Translations under genes and position numbers: made by a program
Notes under the pieces: generated by a model
The model's input: only the letters and a program-made list of their open reading frames with translations
Told to the model about the DNA's origin: nothing
The model's database searches: none
Source of the DNA: Stenogyne calaminthoides
Taxonomy: Eukaryota > Streptophyta > Magnoliopsida > Lamiales > Lamiaceae
Assembly: GCA_037126765.1 (NCBI GenBank)
Contig: JBBCBC010000034.1
Location: 20,644,691-20,708,690, forward strand
Direction of reading: 5' to 3'
Length of the DNA: 64,000 bases
In this document: one piece after another, positions 1 through 9,709 of the stretch
Layout: every line of letters starts with the position of its first letter
Numbering within the stretch: position 1 is the first letter of the stretch

Positions 1-18
1 CATTGCACAATCAATTAT

Positions 19-252
19 TCATCGGGCCGGAGTCCAACTATAAAATCCGGTGGATCAACCCAAACATGAAGGCTCCCGAGCAAACACGTGAGTCATAACA
101 TTGTCATCTCGCTTAACAAAATTAACCGATAAACTCGAATGACGGTAAATAAATTGTTTTCATTTATCTATATAATCTCCCAAAGTCGTCTCCAAAGCAT
201 TAACTGAAGAAATAGCGTCCACCGCCAACTTAGCATATCCCTCTATCACCAC
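19..252 (-). pseudogene. LINE RNase H-like (RVT_3-type) domain remnant
   Basis: Read on the minus strand, this stretch gives one frame with two stops. It matches the plant LINE RNase H-like domain: an N-terminal acidic segment (VVIEGYAKLAVDAI), a middle part (LGDYID), then SVNFVKRDDNVMTHVFAR and a final STGFY segment. The pattern 'v.fV.R..N..aH..AR' is typical of the RVT_3 family at the end of plant non-LTR retrotransposons. A stop sits where the family usually has Trp, consistent with TGG to TGA decay. No other LINE domain is visible, and the remnant runs to the window edge. The function is dead; the family call is moderately sure. Confidence 0.5.
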
Positions 253-299
253 CCTACCTATATTCAGCTGGACGGTCCAAGAAGGGATTATACGGTTGT

Positions 300-480
300 A
301 CCTAAAAAGTATAGATCATGTTTGTTAATACTCGTGGCGTTGCTAACGAATGCTTATGGTATTGTTAACTAGTAATAGTTTTGGTATTGCTAATTTTATT
401 GCTGATTTTTTGTGGTATTGCTAACGGATGCTTGTGGTGTTACTAACTAATAGTTGTGGTATTGCTAATTTTATTAATTA
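300..480. repeat. Degenerate short repeats (TGGTATTGCTAA-like)
   Basis: The units TGGTATTGCTAA, TGGTGTTACTAA and ATGCTTGTGG recur here at irregular spacing. Similar words return after the TIR element (1273-1310) and at about 1594-1640. The TIR element and the SINE therefore seem to have landed inside one low-complexity AT-rich tract. No coding potential is seen. Confidence 0.35.
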
Positions 481-1266
481 GGGAAAATTGATCTTTCGTC
501 CTGTAAGTTCGACCTATTTTGATCTTGGTCCTAGTAACTTTGTGCTTTTTATCTCAGTCCTATAACTTTGTAAAATTCAACTTGTTGGTCCTATGACCTA
601 CTATTAAAAGGTAGTCTTCCAAGTAATTCTGACGTGGAATTTTTTATTTTTTATTTTATTAAAATTAATTACACCTGGATCAAAATATCACGATAATTTG
701 AAGCCCGCAGATCTGAAGCCCGCAAACACAGGCAATTTTTCCATCGGCTCTCAAATTGAAACTTCTTGCGAATTTTGCCGCCTCATAATGACCCTTTGAA
801 GATCAATTTCATAACCTCTCCCAGAACCAGTCATATATTCCCTCACGTAATCAGCGCATTCTTCAGGAATCCTCTTCTATGGACTTAAATTATTGTCCTC
901 CCTAGCGACCCTCCAACTCAAACACTGGGATTCTACTTCTTGTGGGCTTCGTTAATTTCGATGATGGAAGGCCTCGGAAAGGTGTGGGGGATTAGGGGTT
1001 GTGAAATTGCGGCTGTGTTTGCGGGCTTCTGATCTGCGGGCTTCAAATTATCATGATATTTTGGTCCAGGTGTAATTAATTTTAATTAAAAATAAATAAA
1101 AAATTCCACATCAGAATTAGCTGGAAGACCACCTTTTATATAGCAGGTCATAGGACCAAAAAAAGTTGAATTTTAAAAAGTTATAGGACTAAGATCAAAA
1201 ACACAAATTTACTAGGACCAAGATCAAAATAGGTCGAACTTACAGGACGAAAAAATCAAATTTTCC
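481..1266. mobile_element. Long-TIR DNA transposon, MULE-like, non-autonomous
   Basis: The two ends are long inverted repeats: roughly 481-738 and the reverse complement of 1001-1266. They begin GGGAAAATTGAT and GGAAAATTTGATT and share phrases such as CTGTAAGTTCGACCTATTTT. The element is flanked by the 7-bp direct repeat TTAATTA (474-480 and 1267-1273); because this repeat is palindromic, the true duplication may be longer. There is no transposase, so it is non-autonomous. TIRs of several hundred bases suggest a Mutator-like element or a foldback element. The interior holds a captured gene fragment, described separately, which makes it Pack-MULE-like. Confidence 0.72.
751..924 (-). pseudogene. 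Captured fragment of a HAD-type plant acid phosphatase gene
   Basis: On the minus strand a single frame with one internal stop reads CLSWRVAREDNNL, then stop, then KRIPEECADYV, REYMTGSGRGYEIDLQRV and a terminal stop. This matches the C-terminal half of plant class-B/VSP-like acid phosphatases, whose typical pattern is C.sWR...E.NN...W..vP.EC..YV..YM..g.Y..D. The internal stop replaces the expected Trp. The catalytic DxDxT region is absent, so the piece cannot be active. It lies wholly between the two TIRs, as in Pack-MULE capture. The identification is from pattern memory only. Confidence 0.5.
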
Positions 1267-1394
1267 TTAATTATTTGTTATGGTATTACTATTAATTGCT
1301 TGTAATTCTAAAGAGTGTCACTTGAATCACTAAAATGGTTAGATGCAAAATATCGGAAAAGTGTTAAATTCTTTTGTATTTAAAAACTAGCAAT

Positions 1395-1560
1395 GCTCCT
1401 CTTTAGGTCTCAGGTTCGAACCTTCTCAGGTGCGATCAACTCTTGAGATGGGCTAGTCCATACAGAGCTCAGCTCTGGCTTGAAGTGGGAACCCCGCTAG
1501 TGGACGGTGGGTTCCCCGGATTAGTCGGCCCTTGAGCCGGATACCGTGTTATCAAAAAAA
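1395..1560 (+). mobile_element. tRNA-derived SINE, 5'-truncated
   Basis: The stretch holds a polymerase III B-box-like sequence, GGTTCGAACC (1413-1422), followed by about 130 bases of GC-richer non-coding sequence, and ends in ATCAAAAAAAGAGAGAAAAA. A B box without a recognisable A box plus an A-rich tail fits a 5'-truncated plant SINE. I cannot fold the sequence upstream of the B box into a tRNA, so it is not a tRNA gene. No clear target duplication was found. Confidence 0.5.
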
Positions 1561-1609
1561 GAGAGAAAAATATTGAAGAAGAAAGAAAGCAAGGTATTGT
1601 TTATTTTTA

Positions 1610-3058
1610 TTTGTGATATTGTTGATTAATGCTTGAATGGCTCTTTCCTCCCAATCGATCTCTTCGGCAGCAACAACTTTATTCCTTTGTCATCTGACTT
1701 ACGTTCTGCTCAAACCAGCTGCCTCAAGGAGTTTCTTTCTTTTGATTGCTTCATTAATCACCTTCCTTCTCCTAGCTTGCTCTTCCTGTTCTCTGATCTG
1801 CTCAGTGGACAACTGCATCTGAGATCTGGTAACAACTGACTTCTGAACGGATCTTTTTACTTGCTTCCCTTTTAGCTGTTTCCTGGCCTCAGCCTCAGTT
1901 TCTGCGGTTTCCCCTGCTTCTAACTTCTTTGCTGGCTCAAGACTTCTGGCTTGATCTTCAGAATTGAGTCTCTTCTGAACAGATCAGGAGAAATCCTCAA
2001 TCTTGTCTACACGGGCAATAAGCTCTCCCATAGAAGTTTTCTGTTCAGACATAGCCTTGTCTTGCAGTTCAAATTTGCTTGCTGTGTTCTTCTATAGTTG
2101 TAAACAACTCGGCCAATTCAGTATCTTGAACCTCAGCACCAACTTTTTCAGGAATCTGAGTAGAAATCATGGAAAGTGGACCAATCTGTTTTTTTCCAGA
2201 AGATTCAGCCTGTTTTTCTGGTCCTCTTTCTTCCCCCTTTTTGGTTTCATCAAAAAGGCGAGAAAACTTGCGCTCAAGATTGCCAAACTGTCTCAGCATT
2301 TTCTGCTTCAGCTATTCTACCTCCAAAGGAGTGATTTGGACATATGAGGCAAATGGAGTTGGTCCAAGCATTCTGGAGACAACATTTTCCAGTGTTGTTA
2401 TGGCTTTGGTTATGAAGACTTCAAATCTTCTCCAGGCGGCATCAAAGCTGGTGTCAGCTTGCATCAGTGATTTCTAGACCTCTTCCAGCAAAATTCTGAT
2501 CTCAGAAAGGGTAGACACCTCAGCTCCAAGCTTTTCTGCCAACAACTCAATGCGCTTCATATCCTTTTCAGCCACTTCTGAATGCAAAGCAAGCAGTTTC
2601 TCAGTTGTGTAGTTTCTCTCAGATTAGACTAACTGCTTAGATTTCTGCTCCATTTGATTCATCAGATTAGTCGTCAGCGTGTTGAATTGGGCTTCAACAA
2701 ATACCTTCAAACCATCTTGAATAGTCTTTGAAATGTGATCTAGGATTTCAGGTGGTATGACGATTGTTTTCTCAGATGTTGATGCCTCACAAGCTAGGGT
2801 CTCATCTGCACCACACTCAGCTGGTTCCTCGGCAGCTTTCTCATATTCTGCATATTCTTGAGCAATTTCCCATACCATCTGGTCAGTATCTTCAATATCT
2901 GGGAATCCCATCTTCTTGTTGACTAACCATCTGGTATCACCATCAGATGCCAACTCCGCAACACTACTCACTCCTGCCAGCTGCTTCATCTTCATTTCAA
3001 GATCTACAAAGGCAGCCTGTCCCATCACTTCTAAAATGATTAGCAAGTTTTCAAATAT
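1610..3058 (-). pseudogene. Sirevirus ORF3 remnant (element E), minus strand
   Basis: Reading leftward from about 3058, the minus strand resembles the middle and C-terminal half of the ORF3 proteins of elements A and B. In order: AAFVDLEMKMKQLAGV with a following SVAELASD segment, a coiled-coil-rich stretch, the motif LFDETKKGEE with the internal polypurine tract (2231-2242), the motif ARVDKIEDFS near 2000, and a Lys/Arg-rich segment ending in EEIDWEERAIQAL near 1640. Several stops and frameshifts interrupt it. Both ends are truncated: the N-terminal domain and both LTRs are missing. This is a fifth, older Sirevirus fragment in opposite orientation to the others. Confidence 0.75.
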
Positions 3059-3156
3059 TTACAATTATTCATGAATCTTTAATTTTATAATAATCTATGT
3101 AATGATTTTGTATTTTGATTTATAATTATTTTTTATATGTAATTGTTTTGTACTAG

Positions 3157-3915
3157 ATCAAGATACATGTGAATCAGAGATTGGAACCGAAGGAATGCGA
3201 GAAGAATTTTTCATATTACTTAAGCTCTGCGCAGTGGGAAACTGATCATCCACCACCACCTCCACCTCCAACTCTAAGTCCTACTTCAGTAAACACTAGA
3301 CGAAGTAGAAGAACAAAAGGTAGGCGCCTATTGACAATCAAATCAGATGAAGAAAGTGAATTGGAGGATAATGAACGAGAAAATATGGTAGAATATAGCA
3401 AAAATCCACGCGGATCTAAGAAAAGTATAGAGTTGAAATTAACGAAATAAAAGTTCGACAGAATGACATTTCTGGGAAACAGGATGAAATTGTTGTAATG
3501 TTGAAATCAATCATGGATCATATTGGACTAACAATTCCAGTAGACAGTTGCGAACCAAATGCAGGGTCTCGTCGACTTTGTGGTCCCTACAATGAGCGTG
3601 TAATGTGTAAAAAAAATTATAGTTTTAAATATATTCAGATATACATCTTGTAGAAATGTTAATTTTATAATGTTTTGTTCTTGTTAGGACAATGGAGAAA
3701 ATCAGACGTCACCGTCTGTTGCGGATGAAGAAAAAAGACAACACCAACAAGAGGTTATTGGTTAATAATCTATTCTAGTATTGAACTCATATTTACTATA
3801 CAGTAATTTAAAACGACCTAAGACATTTCAGAATCAACATGAGGATTATGCAACTCCAGTTCAAGACGGTTTGTTTTCAGTATCTGATGCTGAAGACGGA
3901 GAAATTGAAAATCAG
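3157..3915 (+). pseudogene. Exons of an unidentified gene, left part (split by element A)
   Basis: Three stretches look like plant exons with GT/AG borders: 3157-3599 (after TACTAG; Pro-rich then Arg/Lys- and acid-rich, one frameshift near 3450), 3688-3753 (after TTGTTAG, ending GAG|GT) and 3832-3915 (after ATTTCAG, ending CAG|GT). The short acidic exons, e.g. DGLFSVSDAEDG, resemble those on the other side of element A (GGLFSEHDEVDY). I do not recognise the protein. Basic/Pro-rich linkers with repeated acidic exons are seen in DUF1985/Ulp1-type genes carried by plant MULEs, so transposon origin is possible, but that is a guess. Confidence 0.4.
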
Positions 3916-4011
3916 GTTTGAAAATGTTGATTGTATTCCAGTTTATTAAATGTAATCCATATTCGTAACTTGAACTGTTAGTCATAAACAACCAACGACA
4001 AGATGATATAC

Positions 4012-5460
4012 TGTTGGGAAATCTGGAGTTTTGATGGAAGTTCCAAAACAGTTGTAATAGGACCAGTCGAACCTGTTAGTCGACTGATGAATAGATAGAA
4101 AACCAGTTGAACATGTTAGACAACTGATGATTTAGATTAGGTCACATATTGAGGGGGAACTCAATATATGAAGATCAGAATTGAAGTTCAGACTCAAGAT
4201 CAGAAGAGAAGATCAGAAGGAAGACCTGAATCACATCAGAAGACCTACTCTATGAAGACATCAGTAGAGTCGATAAGTTGTAGCTAAGACAACCTTATCA
4301 GATGACTCAAGACTACTGATCTGATGGATAACAGATCAGTAGAGGCCTAGAAAGAACCACAATAAGTATTTCTTCTTATCCTTAAAGCATACGATGTTTC
4401 TCAGACTCGAAGCATACTTAAGTCAAAGCTTTTCTAAGATGCCGAATAAGTGTACTTGTTTAGCCACTTAGAAAGAGACACGTATGTACGGTTCTGAAGA
4501 TTGCAGGATATGGCGTATCAAGCCAAACGGCTAGAAAGGACAATATTGCACGAAGACGGCATGGCCTTTCTGCGCATATCAAATCAAGCCTGCAAGCCTA
4601 CCTAAAATAGACCGAAATTTGAATTGCTCTCCAACGGCTAGTTCGATTTCGTGCCTATAAATAAGGGATCAAACCTTCAGAGTAAGGTTACGGAAATTAT
4701 TCACAAGCAAAAAGCTCTCAAGATTTCCGCAAGAAGAACACAAGCTCAAGATTATTTCTTAAGTGTTCATCCCTTAGTTCTTAGCAGAATACTTATCCTC
4801 TAGCTCTTGGATACTTAGAAGATAGGATAGTATTCCAGTTGGAACAAAACAAATCTCATACCAAAACACTGTTAGGTTAAGTTTGTTATAGCAAGATTTC
4901 TATCTAGGGTTTCTAGATTAGATTTCTGGGATTGGTTGAGTGTGAACTATTTAAATATCTGTTGGTTGTACTGTGTTGGACTAACACAATAAACTAAGTC
5001 CAGTTGGTTAAGTTGGTGCACCTGCTGATAGGGAAGAGTGGACGTAGGACAAGTTGTCCGAACCACTATAAATCTGTGTGCCTTTAATCTTGCTTTACAC
5101 ATCTGCACACAACTTGTTATTTGCATGCATATTCTGTACCTAGATCAGATTAGCATCAAGCTACTGATCATATCAGTTTGACATTTTAGTCACCTGATCC
5201 GAACTGTTGGTCAGAATCTCATTTGAGTAAAACTGGTTTTCTACACGAGTTAACTAATCTTCTGCACCATCAGTTAAGTTGATAGACGCCGAACTGATAT
5301 GTCTACCAGATCAGTAAGTCGGATACCAGTCCAAACTGATTCACATCGCACTCTGATCAGACATACATGCAAACACATCTGATCCACGAATTTTTTTTGA
5401 AGTCTATTCACCCCTCCCCTCTAGACTTCAACCCTCACTGAAACCCGTTCGGGACCTACA
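4012..5460 (+). repeat. 5' LTR of element A
   Basis: The repeat is 1449 bp, TG...CA bounded, and paired with 31763-33207. The core promoter has TCCAACGGCTA (4630-4640) followed by the TATA box CCTATAAATA (4655-4664). Near its 3' end it carries the block GGGAAGAGTGGACGTAGGA, ending in GAACCACTATAAAT (about 5031-5073), which is present in the LTRs of all four elements; it contains a small inverted repeat and probably lies in the R/U5 part. Confidence 0.93.
4630..4664 (+). promoter_or_regulatory. LTR core promoter of A: MSA-like box plus TATA
   Basis: TCCAACGGCTA (4630-4640) fits the plant M-phase-specific activator consensus YCYAACGGYYA, known to be bound by MYB3R factors. CTATAAATA follows 15 bases later. 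The same pair of motifs is found at the equivalent place in B, C and D. Transcription should start about 30 bases after the TATA box. Confidence 0.6.
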
Positions 5461-5462
5461 AG

Positions 5463-5494
5463 TGGTATCAGAGCAGTGGTTCTACCGACCACTG
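5463..5494 (+). promoter_or_regulatory. Primer-binding site and adjacent hairpin, element A
   Basis: TGGTATCAGAGC (5463-5474), two bases after the LTR, is the usual plant copia PBS complementary to the 3' end of initiator tRNA-Met. It runs directly into an inverted repeat, CAGTGGT (5474-5480), loop TCTACCG, ACCACTG (5488-5494), so the genomic RNA can fold a 7-bp stem touching the primer site. Confidence 0.85.
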
Positions 5495-5600
5495 GCTTTG
5501 AATATCATCGGTTCTTGAGGAAGAACCTTTGTGGTCACTTGAACTGATCTTTGAAAACCATTTTAAAACTCATTTTCTTAAAAACAAAATCACCACAAGC

Positions 5601-7652
5601 ATGGATAACACTTCAGGTATGTATCATAATCTACCCATGTTTTCTGTTGATGAGTATGCAGATTGGTCCATAGACATGAGAGACCATCTGGGAGTGATTA
5701 GCAACAGAATGGATGAGATTCTTGAGATAGGACCGATTATCATCTATCACTACAACCCAGCTGAAGCAGGACGAGATCCCACACAACCAGTTGGAGCAAG
5801 AATCAGAAAGAGTCCCTGTCTGATGGATGCAGATGAGAGGAAACTGTCTAACCTGGATACTGTTGCCAGACATCTCATCATGAAAACCATGGATGCTACT
5901 ACAAGAGAGAAAGTGAAGTACCTGAAGACAACTAAGGAAGTCTGGGATACGCTTGCTGAAATCTGCAGAGGAAATGAACAGATCAAGGACAGCAGACTGC
6001 AAGCTGAGCTAGTTGTATTTGAGAAACTCAAGATATTGCCGAATGAAACAGTTGACCAATTTGATGGAAGGATCACACGAGGAGTCAACCGACTTCGTGA
6101 TCTCGGACGAGTAATGTCAAACAAGGATATCAACTGCAAGATTCTCAGATCGTTGACTAAGAAATGGGATACGAAGGTGACTGTGATTAAGGACTGTCAA
6201 GATATTGCTACAATGAAACCAAATGATCTAATCTTCAGTTTGAAAGCTCATGAGTTCGACCTGATCGAGAGAGGACAAGGATCTGATGATGTCCCAGCTG
6301 AAACTACTCCCAATCCCAAATCTGTTGCATTTCAGGTAGCAAGTAGTAGTTCACGAATTGTGGAACCAGTTGGAAACATCATCAGTCAAGCTGAACAAAT
6401 TGCCTTACTGAGAAGAAAGCTGGAAAGAACAAATGTTCAAATGGGCAAATACAGGAAGTTCTATGATGACTATCGAAGGAATAGAGGAAGAGATCGTCGT
6501 TCATCTGACAGATCGCAAGAGAGGTATCGTTCATCTGACAATCAAGATAACAGAAGAGAAGAAAGACAGGATGATCATTCTGACGAAAGGAAGGATGATC
6601 AAAGAGATGACCGGAAAGAAAGTAGATGTGATGATCGATCAGATAGGAAAGGTTCTGACTATCGACAGAATGGAAAGTCTCCTGACAGGCATTACAGAAG
6701 ACACGATTCTCCAGGCAGAGGAAGCTCAGGGGATTCAAGAGTGTGCTATAACTGTCAGAAACCAGGCCATTACAGTGCTGACTGTCCTGACCTGACCCCC
6801 AAAGAAAGAGAGGAGAAAAGAAACAGAAGAGAACAGATATACAGGGACAGGAAAGCTATGGTTGCAGATACATCTGGCATTGATGATTACTACCTGCCCT
6901 CAGATGACTCTGGTTACTTATCTATCGAAGACTTCTGTTTGATAACAACAACTAATGATGTCGATGATCTGAGCTTCTTATCTGATGACGACATCTGTCT
7001 CATGGCCAGAGAATCAGATCAAACAGAGGTACTTTCTAACTCTTCTGTGCCTCTTTCTTCCACACCACATGTGCCGAGCACATCTACAGGAGAGGTCAAC
7101 TTCCAGGTCTACAATGACCAATTGCTTGATGATCTTTCCAATGCAATAGATACTTATACACGAGTGGAAGTTGAGAACGATAACATGAGAGCAGAGAACA
7201 TCTGGCTTGTTAAAGAAATTGAGGCAAGTAGAGCAGCTGAACTAAAATCAGCTGAAACTGTTCAGAAGATGACTACAGAACTGGAGTTTCTGAAGGTCAG
7301 TTCTTCTGATCAGGGAAAGATGGTTAAGGAACAATTGGCTCTCAACCTACAACAAGCCAGTGAACTCAAATCTCTCCAGGCTAAGTTTGATGAACTCTTC
7401 CAGATGCATGAGAATCTGAAAGTTCTTGAGGACGGTCTACGTAAGAAAATAGAGGTTTTCATGAAATCTTCTAAAACTGTTCAAGACTTGAACAACTATT
7501 TTCGTACGTCGACTGACAAGAAGGGAATTGGGTATGAAATCCCTTCTGGATCCTCAAAAGCCCAGTCTGGTTCACATCAAAAAAGTGTAACCAAACGAGT
7601 TTCTGACCAAGATACAAGAAATGCCAAATCTGTATCTGGTAAGGGAAAATGA
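5601..7652 (+). CDS. gag: gag polyprotein, element A
   Basis: This 683-residue Gag is the structural protein of the virus-like particle. I chose the ATG at 5601 (MDNTSGMYHNLP) because B and C start at the same place; the frame is open upstream but not conserved. Residues about 78-225 form the copia Gag (UBN2-type) core, with LIMKTMDATTREKVKYLK and ILRSLTKKWDTKV. Residues about 290-375 are extremely Arg/Asp-rich. A CCHC zinc knuckle, CYNCQKPGHYSADC, lies at residues 382-395, and a coiled-coil-like segment covers about 505-620. It ends at TGA 7650-7652. Related sequence continues in the same frame downstream with stops, so the ancestral Gag was probably longer (see next entry). Confidence 0.85.
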   Translation: MDNTSGMYHNLPMFSVDEYADWSIDMRDHLGVISNRMDEILEIGPIIIYHYNPAEAGRDPTQPVGARIRKSPCLMDADERKLSNLDTVARHLIMKTMDATTREKVKYLKTTKEVWDTLAEICRGNEQIKDSRLQAELVVFEKLKILPNETVDQFDGRITRGVNRLRDLGRVMSNKDINCKILRSLTKKWDTKVTVIKDCQDIATMKPNDLIFSLKAHEFDLIERGQGSDDVPAETTPNPKSVAFQVASSSSRIVEPVGNIISQAEQIALLRRKLERTNVQMGKYRKFYDDYRRNRGRDRRSSDRSQERYRSSDNQDNRREERQDDHSDERKDDQRDDRKESRCDDRSDRKGSDYRQNGKSPDRHYRRHDSPGRGSSGDSRVCYNCQKPGHYSADCPDLTPKEREEKRNRREQIYRDRKAMVADTSGIDDYYLPSDDSGYLSIEDFCLITTTNDVDDLSFLSDDDICLMARESDQTEVLSNSSVPLSSTPHVPSTSTGEVNFQVYNDQLLDDLSNAIDTYTRVEVENDNMRAENIWLVKEIEASRAAELKSAETVQKMTTELEFLKVSSSDQGKMVKEQLALNLQQASELKSLQAKFDELFQMHENLKVLEDGLRKKIEVFMKSSKTVQDLNNYFRTSTDKKGIGYEIPSGSSKAQSGSHQKSVTKRVSDQDTRNAKSVSGKGK

Positions 7653-8207
7653 CCAGCTGATCAGGCAAGGCAAGTGTCAGATCAGAAAGGGAACAAAAAT
7701 GAACCCCAACTGATCAAACATCAGCCTAGGTATCATCAGATGAACCCAGTTCTTCTGAGGAGACCACAACCCAATCAGCAGAGTAGGCATCAGGCCGGAC
7801 CATCTCGAAAGGGACAGTCCTAGCTGATGCAGACTCAGTCCAAGCTGCCTAACAAGCAAGCTAAGGGTAAACTGCTAAGACCAATTATGCCAGAAAGATA
7901 TTAATCTTTTAATGGTAGCAGTCGTACCTACCCTTACAATCAGAAACCTAGGGCTGCTGCACCTGAGCCTCATTGGATTAAAAGAAGACAAGTCTCAATG
8001 AAAAATCCCAAGTCTTCTGATTTATCCAATGCTCACACTCATAATCATACGAACCAGATTGCATATGAAGAGACGTATGACTATGTAGATGTTTATGGGA
8101 GACAGATCAAGCCTTCTGTTTTCAACAAAGGTGCCAGATATGTTTGGATCTCAAAAGGTACTTCTAACCCCCCAAGACCCGATTCTACTGGGGTACCTAA
8201 AGTCTGA
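7653..8207 (+). pseudogene. gag C-terminal extension with stops, element A
   Basis: The gag frame continues past its TGA with clear similarity to the same part of B (PEPHWIKRRQ; YDYVDVYGRQIKPS in A, YDYVDMYGRQIRPS in B). Further stops occur near 7820 and 7900. The last segment (7998-8207) is open and ends with PKV then TGA at 8205-8207, at the conserved gag/protease junction. This region is basic, Gln/Pro-rich and Asn-rich. Its role is unknown; it may be part of a long Sirevirus Gag. Confidence 0.6.
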
Positions 8208-9703
8208 ATTGTTTGCAGAATCGCTTGGGACTGGTAAATAAGGGTGGAGAACAGGCAGCTATCTGGTACATAGATAGTGGATGCTCAAGACACTCGACTG
8301 GAAGCCAGTTTCTCCTTAGCAACTATGTTGAAAGACCAGGCCCAAGAGTTCTCTTTGGTGACGATAACTTTGGACATACCAGAGTAGTCGGAACCTTAGT
8401 GAACGATGACGTACATATTACAAGAGTTTCATATGTTGATGGATTAAAGCACAACATGTTATCTATTTCACAATTCTGCGACAATGGTTTTAGTGTTGAG
8501 TTCTCGACAGAAAAATGCAAAGTTAGAAATCGAGCTACTCAATAGATCTTGCTGATTGGTTCAAGAAAAGGAACGATATACACTGTTGATTGGAACAGTT
8601 GTCCAAGAAATGCATGCCTGATTGTTAAGAGTTCTAAGAGCTCCAGCTGGCTCTGGCACAAGAGGATGAGCCATCTGAACTTTAAGACTCTTAACAAGAT
8701 AGCAAGGATGTCTTTGGTAGAAGGGCTCCCGAATGAAGTTTTCTCTAAGGATCAGACATGTTCAGCATGTCAGAAGGGAAAACAAGTCAAGGCTTCATTC
8801 ATAGGAATACCTTCTCCTCCATCCAGCAGAGTATTGCAACTACTCAATATGGATTTGTTTGGACCAGTCACACCTCTAAGTTTCAGTGGACGCAAATACA
8901 CTCTGGTGGTCGTGGATGATTATTCCAAGTTCACCTGGGTTATATTCTTGTATAAGAAGAGTGAAACTACAACCAAACTACCCGAGCTGCTCAAGAAAAT
9001 TCAGAATGAAAAGGGTCTCAGCATAGTGAAAATCAGATCAGACAAAGGTACTGAATTCCTTAACTAGTTTATATCTGATTTTTGCTCTGAGTTTGGTATA
9101 CAGCATGAGACATCAGCTGCAAGAACACCACAACAGAATGGCGTAGCAGAAAAAAGGAACAAAACACTCAAAGAAGCTGCACGCACTATGTTAGCTGAAC
9201 ATGCTACTCAAAGCCGCTTCTGGGCAGAAGCAATCAACACTGCATGCCACACGCAGAACAAATGTTTTCTGACTAAGATCCACTTTAAAACACCTTATGA
9301 ACTGTGGAAGGGCAGAAAACCTCGTGTTTCTTACTTCCATGTTTTTGGGTGCAAGTGTTTCATACACAACAATTGGAAGAGTCAGTTGAAAACTTTTGAT
9401 GCCAAAGCAGATGAGGGTATATTCTTAGGATATTCCTCAACCAGCAAGGCATTTAGGGTCTTCAATAGACGAACCCTAGTTGTGGAAGAAACACCTCATG
9501 TGGTCTTTGATGAGACATCTGCTGATCATGAGAAGTTTGCCTCAGAACAGACGGCACCAGATGCAACTGCTGTTCCAGATGCACATAAAATGGATCAGAT
9601 AAGGCTCAAACGAAATGAACCAAAATATGTCACAGTATATGTTCCTAACTTTGACCTTGATGATTCACTAGGTCAGAGAGACCCTAAGGTACGCACAAGG
9701 TGA
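8201..9703 (+). pseudogene. pol: pol, first half: protease, GAG-pre-integrase, integrase (element A)
   Basis: The pol frame is -1 relative to gag and opens at 8201. The aspartic protease has its active-site triad in WYIDSGCSRHSTG (Asp codon 8273-8275). An in-frame TAG at 8543-8545 separates it from the pre-integrase domain (LWHKRMSHLNFKTL; C..C in CSACQKGK). The integrase core keeps all three acidic residues: Asp 8852-8854 (MDLFGP), Asp 9041-9043 (SDKGTEF) and Glu 9149-9151 (GVAEKRN), but a second in-frame TAG at 9065-9067 lies between the second Asp and the Glu. The frame ends at TGA 9701-9703, where a deletion relative to B and C shifts the frame before RT. Confidence 0.82.
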
Positions 9704-9709
9704 GACAGT

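Noticed and set aside
1411..1425. Possible tRNA gene (B-box GGTTCGAACC)
   Set aside because: No A box, acceptor stem or anticodon arm can be formed around it; the A-rich tail fits a SINE.
5631..6139. Minus-strand open frames overlapping gag of A
   Set aside because: They are shadows of the gag frame: the plus-strand protein has clear domains and the minus-strand frames are not conserved in B or C.
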